DNA of 64,000 nt, from positions 25,373,896-25,437,895 of the forward strand of contig NC_067206.1 in the NCBI RefSeq assembly GCF_026262505.1, written 5' to 3'. The stretch comes from Trichomonas vaginalis G3. Taxonomy: Eukaryota > Parabasalia > Trichomonadida > Trichomonadidae. The notes under the pieces are model-generated. The model did not search any database. It saw only the letters and a list, made by a program, of their open reading frames with translations, and was not told where the DNA came from. This document shows, one piece after another, positions 63,001 to 64,000 of this stretch; within the stretch, counting starts at the first letter, position 1, and the number at the start of each line of letters is the position of its first letter. The position numbers were made by a program, and so were the translations under genes.

Positions 63001-64000
63001 GATGAAGAATTTAATAAAGTGAATATCATAGGTTTTAATTCGGGAAAGTTTGATTTAAATTTAATTCTTCGTGATTTAAACACTGCAAAATGGAAAATAA
63101 AATCAATGCTGGGTTCATCTTCTCAATTTAAGCAAATCATTGTAAAGAAAACAAACTGTCCATATGAATTAAGATTTATTGACATCAGAAATTATATAGC
63201 GGGTGGAACATTAGACCAATTCACTCAAGATTTCGGAAACAATAAATCACGTGTTAAATCCTTTTTCCCTTATCAATTCATCACGTGGGAAATTACGAAG
63301 ATGAATTATATAAAAAGGAACCATTCACGAAAGATTCATTTTATTCAGCATTAACTCAAGAAACTATATCCGATTCAGATTATCAAATATATCTCAATGA
63401 TGCTAAAAATTTTGAGAATAGATTAGAATATTTTATTCATTATTGCAATAAAGACGTTGAAATTATGATTGACCCAATTGATAAAATTATTGAAGAAACA
63501 TTTGTTTATAAAATTGACATGCTTCATAATCTTTCTTTATCATCGAATGCATCAATGATTCGTTACGCGTTAGCATATAAGAACTTCAATCCTAACGAAA
63601 CATATCCAGAAGAAGAAAATGTGGAATCAAGTTTTGAATTAACGAAAAAGTATTGGAAATATAAAATTGAATCATATAAGAAACAAGATGAAAAAGCAGA
63701 AAGGGATACTAAAAACAATGTTTCAATGGATGACTATCAATACTATCACGATTTAATCCTTTCATCTAAATGCAAAATGTGTGGTAAAGCGTTTACATAT
63801 GCTAATAAACCAACATTGGATAGAATCGATAATGAAAAACCACATACCAAAGAAAATTGTCAGTTAATGTGTTGTTATTGCAATGTCGTAAAATCAAATA
63901 AAGATGAAGATGTTCAACGTTTAAGAATCAATTTAAGAAATTATGCATTAAAAAATAATTTACCAATGACTTTAGATTCAGTTGAAGCTTATCACATTCT
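60067..64000 (+). mobile_element. Maverick/Polinton fossil, continues past right edge
   Basis: From about 60067 (AGTGCGGGTTTTGTGAC, a plausible AG-type Polinton terminus) to the edge the sequence is a decayed Maverick/Polinton of the kind abundant in T. vaginalis. Parts seen on the plus strand are a small ORF family near 60207-60620 with a repeated NPEW-type / DCELLN motif, an acidic middle region (60850-61800) of unknown function, and protein-primed DNA polymerase B sequence from roughly 62.5 kb onward. The element is clearly broken, with on the order of ten or more interruptions in this 4 kb, so it is probably old. Its right end, integrase, ATPase, capsid and other genes would lie outside the window. 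The left boundary is inferred only from the terminus pattern and the end of the host gene. Confidence 0.75.
62500..64000 (+). mobile_element. Protein-primed DNA polymerase B part of the Maverick fossil
   Basis: The stretch carries B-family polymerase exonuclease motifs typical of protein-primed enzymes: an Exo II-like GFNSGKFDLNLI near 63030 and an Exo III-like YCNKDVEIMIDP near 63445. Near 63750-63900 a zinc-finger-like segment with CKMCG, LDRIDN and CCYCN resembles HNH endonucleases and interrupts the expected polymerase layout. It belongs to the Maverick above and continues past the edge. It is treated as a fossil and not as a working gene. Confidence 0.7.

Overview
The window looks like nuclear DNA of a trichomonad, most likely Trichomonas vaginalis. 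The DNA is AT-rich, genes lie close together on both strands with no visible introns, and TCA-type initiator motifs sit a few tens of bases from start codons. The gene families also point there: BspA-like leucine-rich-repeat surface proteins, a chlamydial-Pmp-like surface protein, ankyrin proteins with the trichomonad N-terminal domain, and a Maverick/Polinton at the right edge. I ran no database search; family calls rest on motifs and remembered family sequences.

Layout. 1-7.8 kb: the incomplete 3' side of a Rictor-like TORC2 gene (minus strand), then a HYLS1-like centriole gene, a Q/P-rich coiled-coil gene (possibly FBF1-like) and an acidic gene of unknown function. 8-15 kb: a broken ankyrin gene, NUP54, TFIIH subunit TFB2, and a broken BspA-like membrane gene. 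15-25 kb: the U5 snRNP GTPase SNU114/EFTUD2, two genes of unknown function, EXO1 and RUVBL2. 26-37 kb: a CDC50 flippase subunit, a small tail-anchored protein, a bacterial-type DUF1846 enzyme, a charged protein, alpha-tubulin acetyltransferase, a second broken ankyrin copy in the opposite orientation, a 654-bp element made of a chain of hairpins, a helical-repeat protein, RPB9 and a small coiled coil.

38-60 kb: a 1.76-kb element with identical 276-bp inverted ends, a Pmp-like surface protein, about 3 kb of gene-free AT-rich DNA, a DUF3447/ankyrin ORF with no ATG, a predicted beta-helix membrane protein, a 1.1-kb TIR element beside a large BspA-like gene, an ARM-type protein, ribosomal eL43, a propeller-like protein, and a PH-RasGAP-like protein with a histone-H1-like Lys/Ala tail. 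From about 60.07 kb to the right edge lies a decayed Maverick/Polinton with protein-primed DNA polymerase B sequence.

The housekeeping genes cover transcription (TFB2, RPB9, RUVBL2), splicing (SNU114), nuclear pore (NUP54), translation (eL43), repair (EXO1), lipid flipping (CDC50) and signalling (Rictor, RasGAP). HYLS1 and ATAT1 fit a flagellate. They do not form operons. Surface and ankyrin genes sit among transposable elements, and several are broken or survive only as short relics between genes.

The most unusual signals are the hairpin-chain element (34.3-35.0 kb), the perfect long-TIR element (38.2-40.0 kb), a GTGAC/GTCAC-A/T-run motif found in both orientations near at least 13 start codons, the ATG-less ankyrin ORF, and the RasGAP/histone-tail fusion. 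Coordinates of short motifs were counted by hand and may be off by a base.
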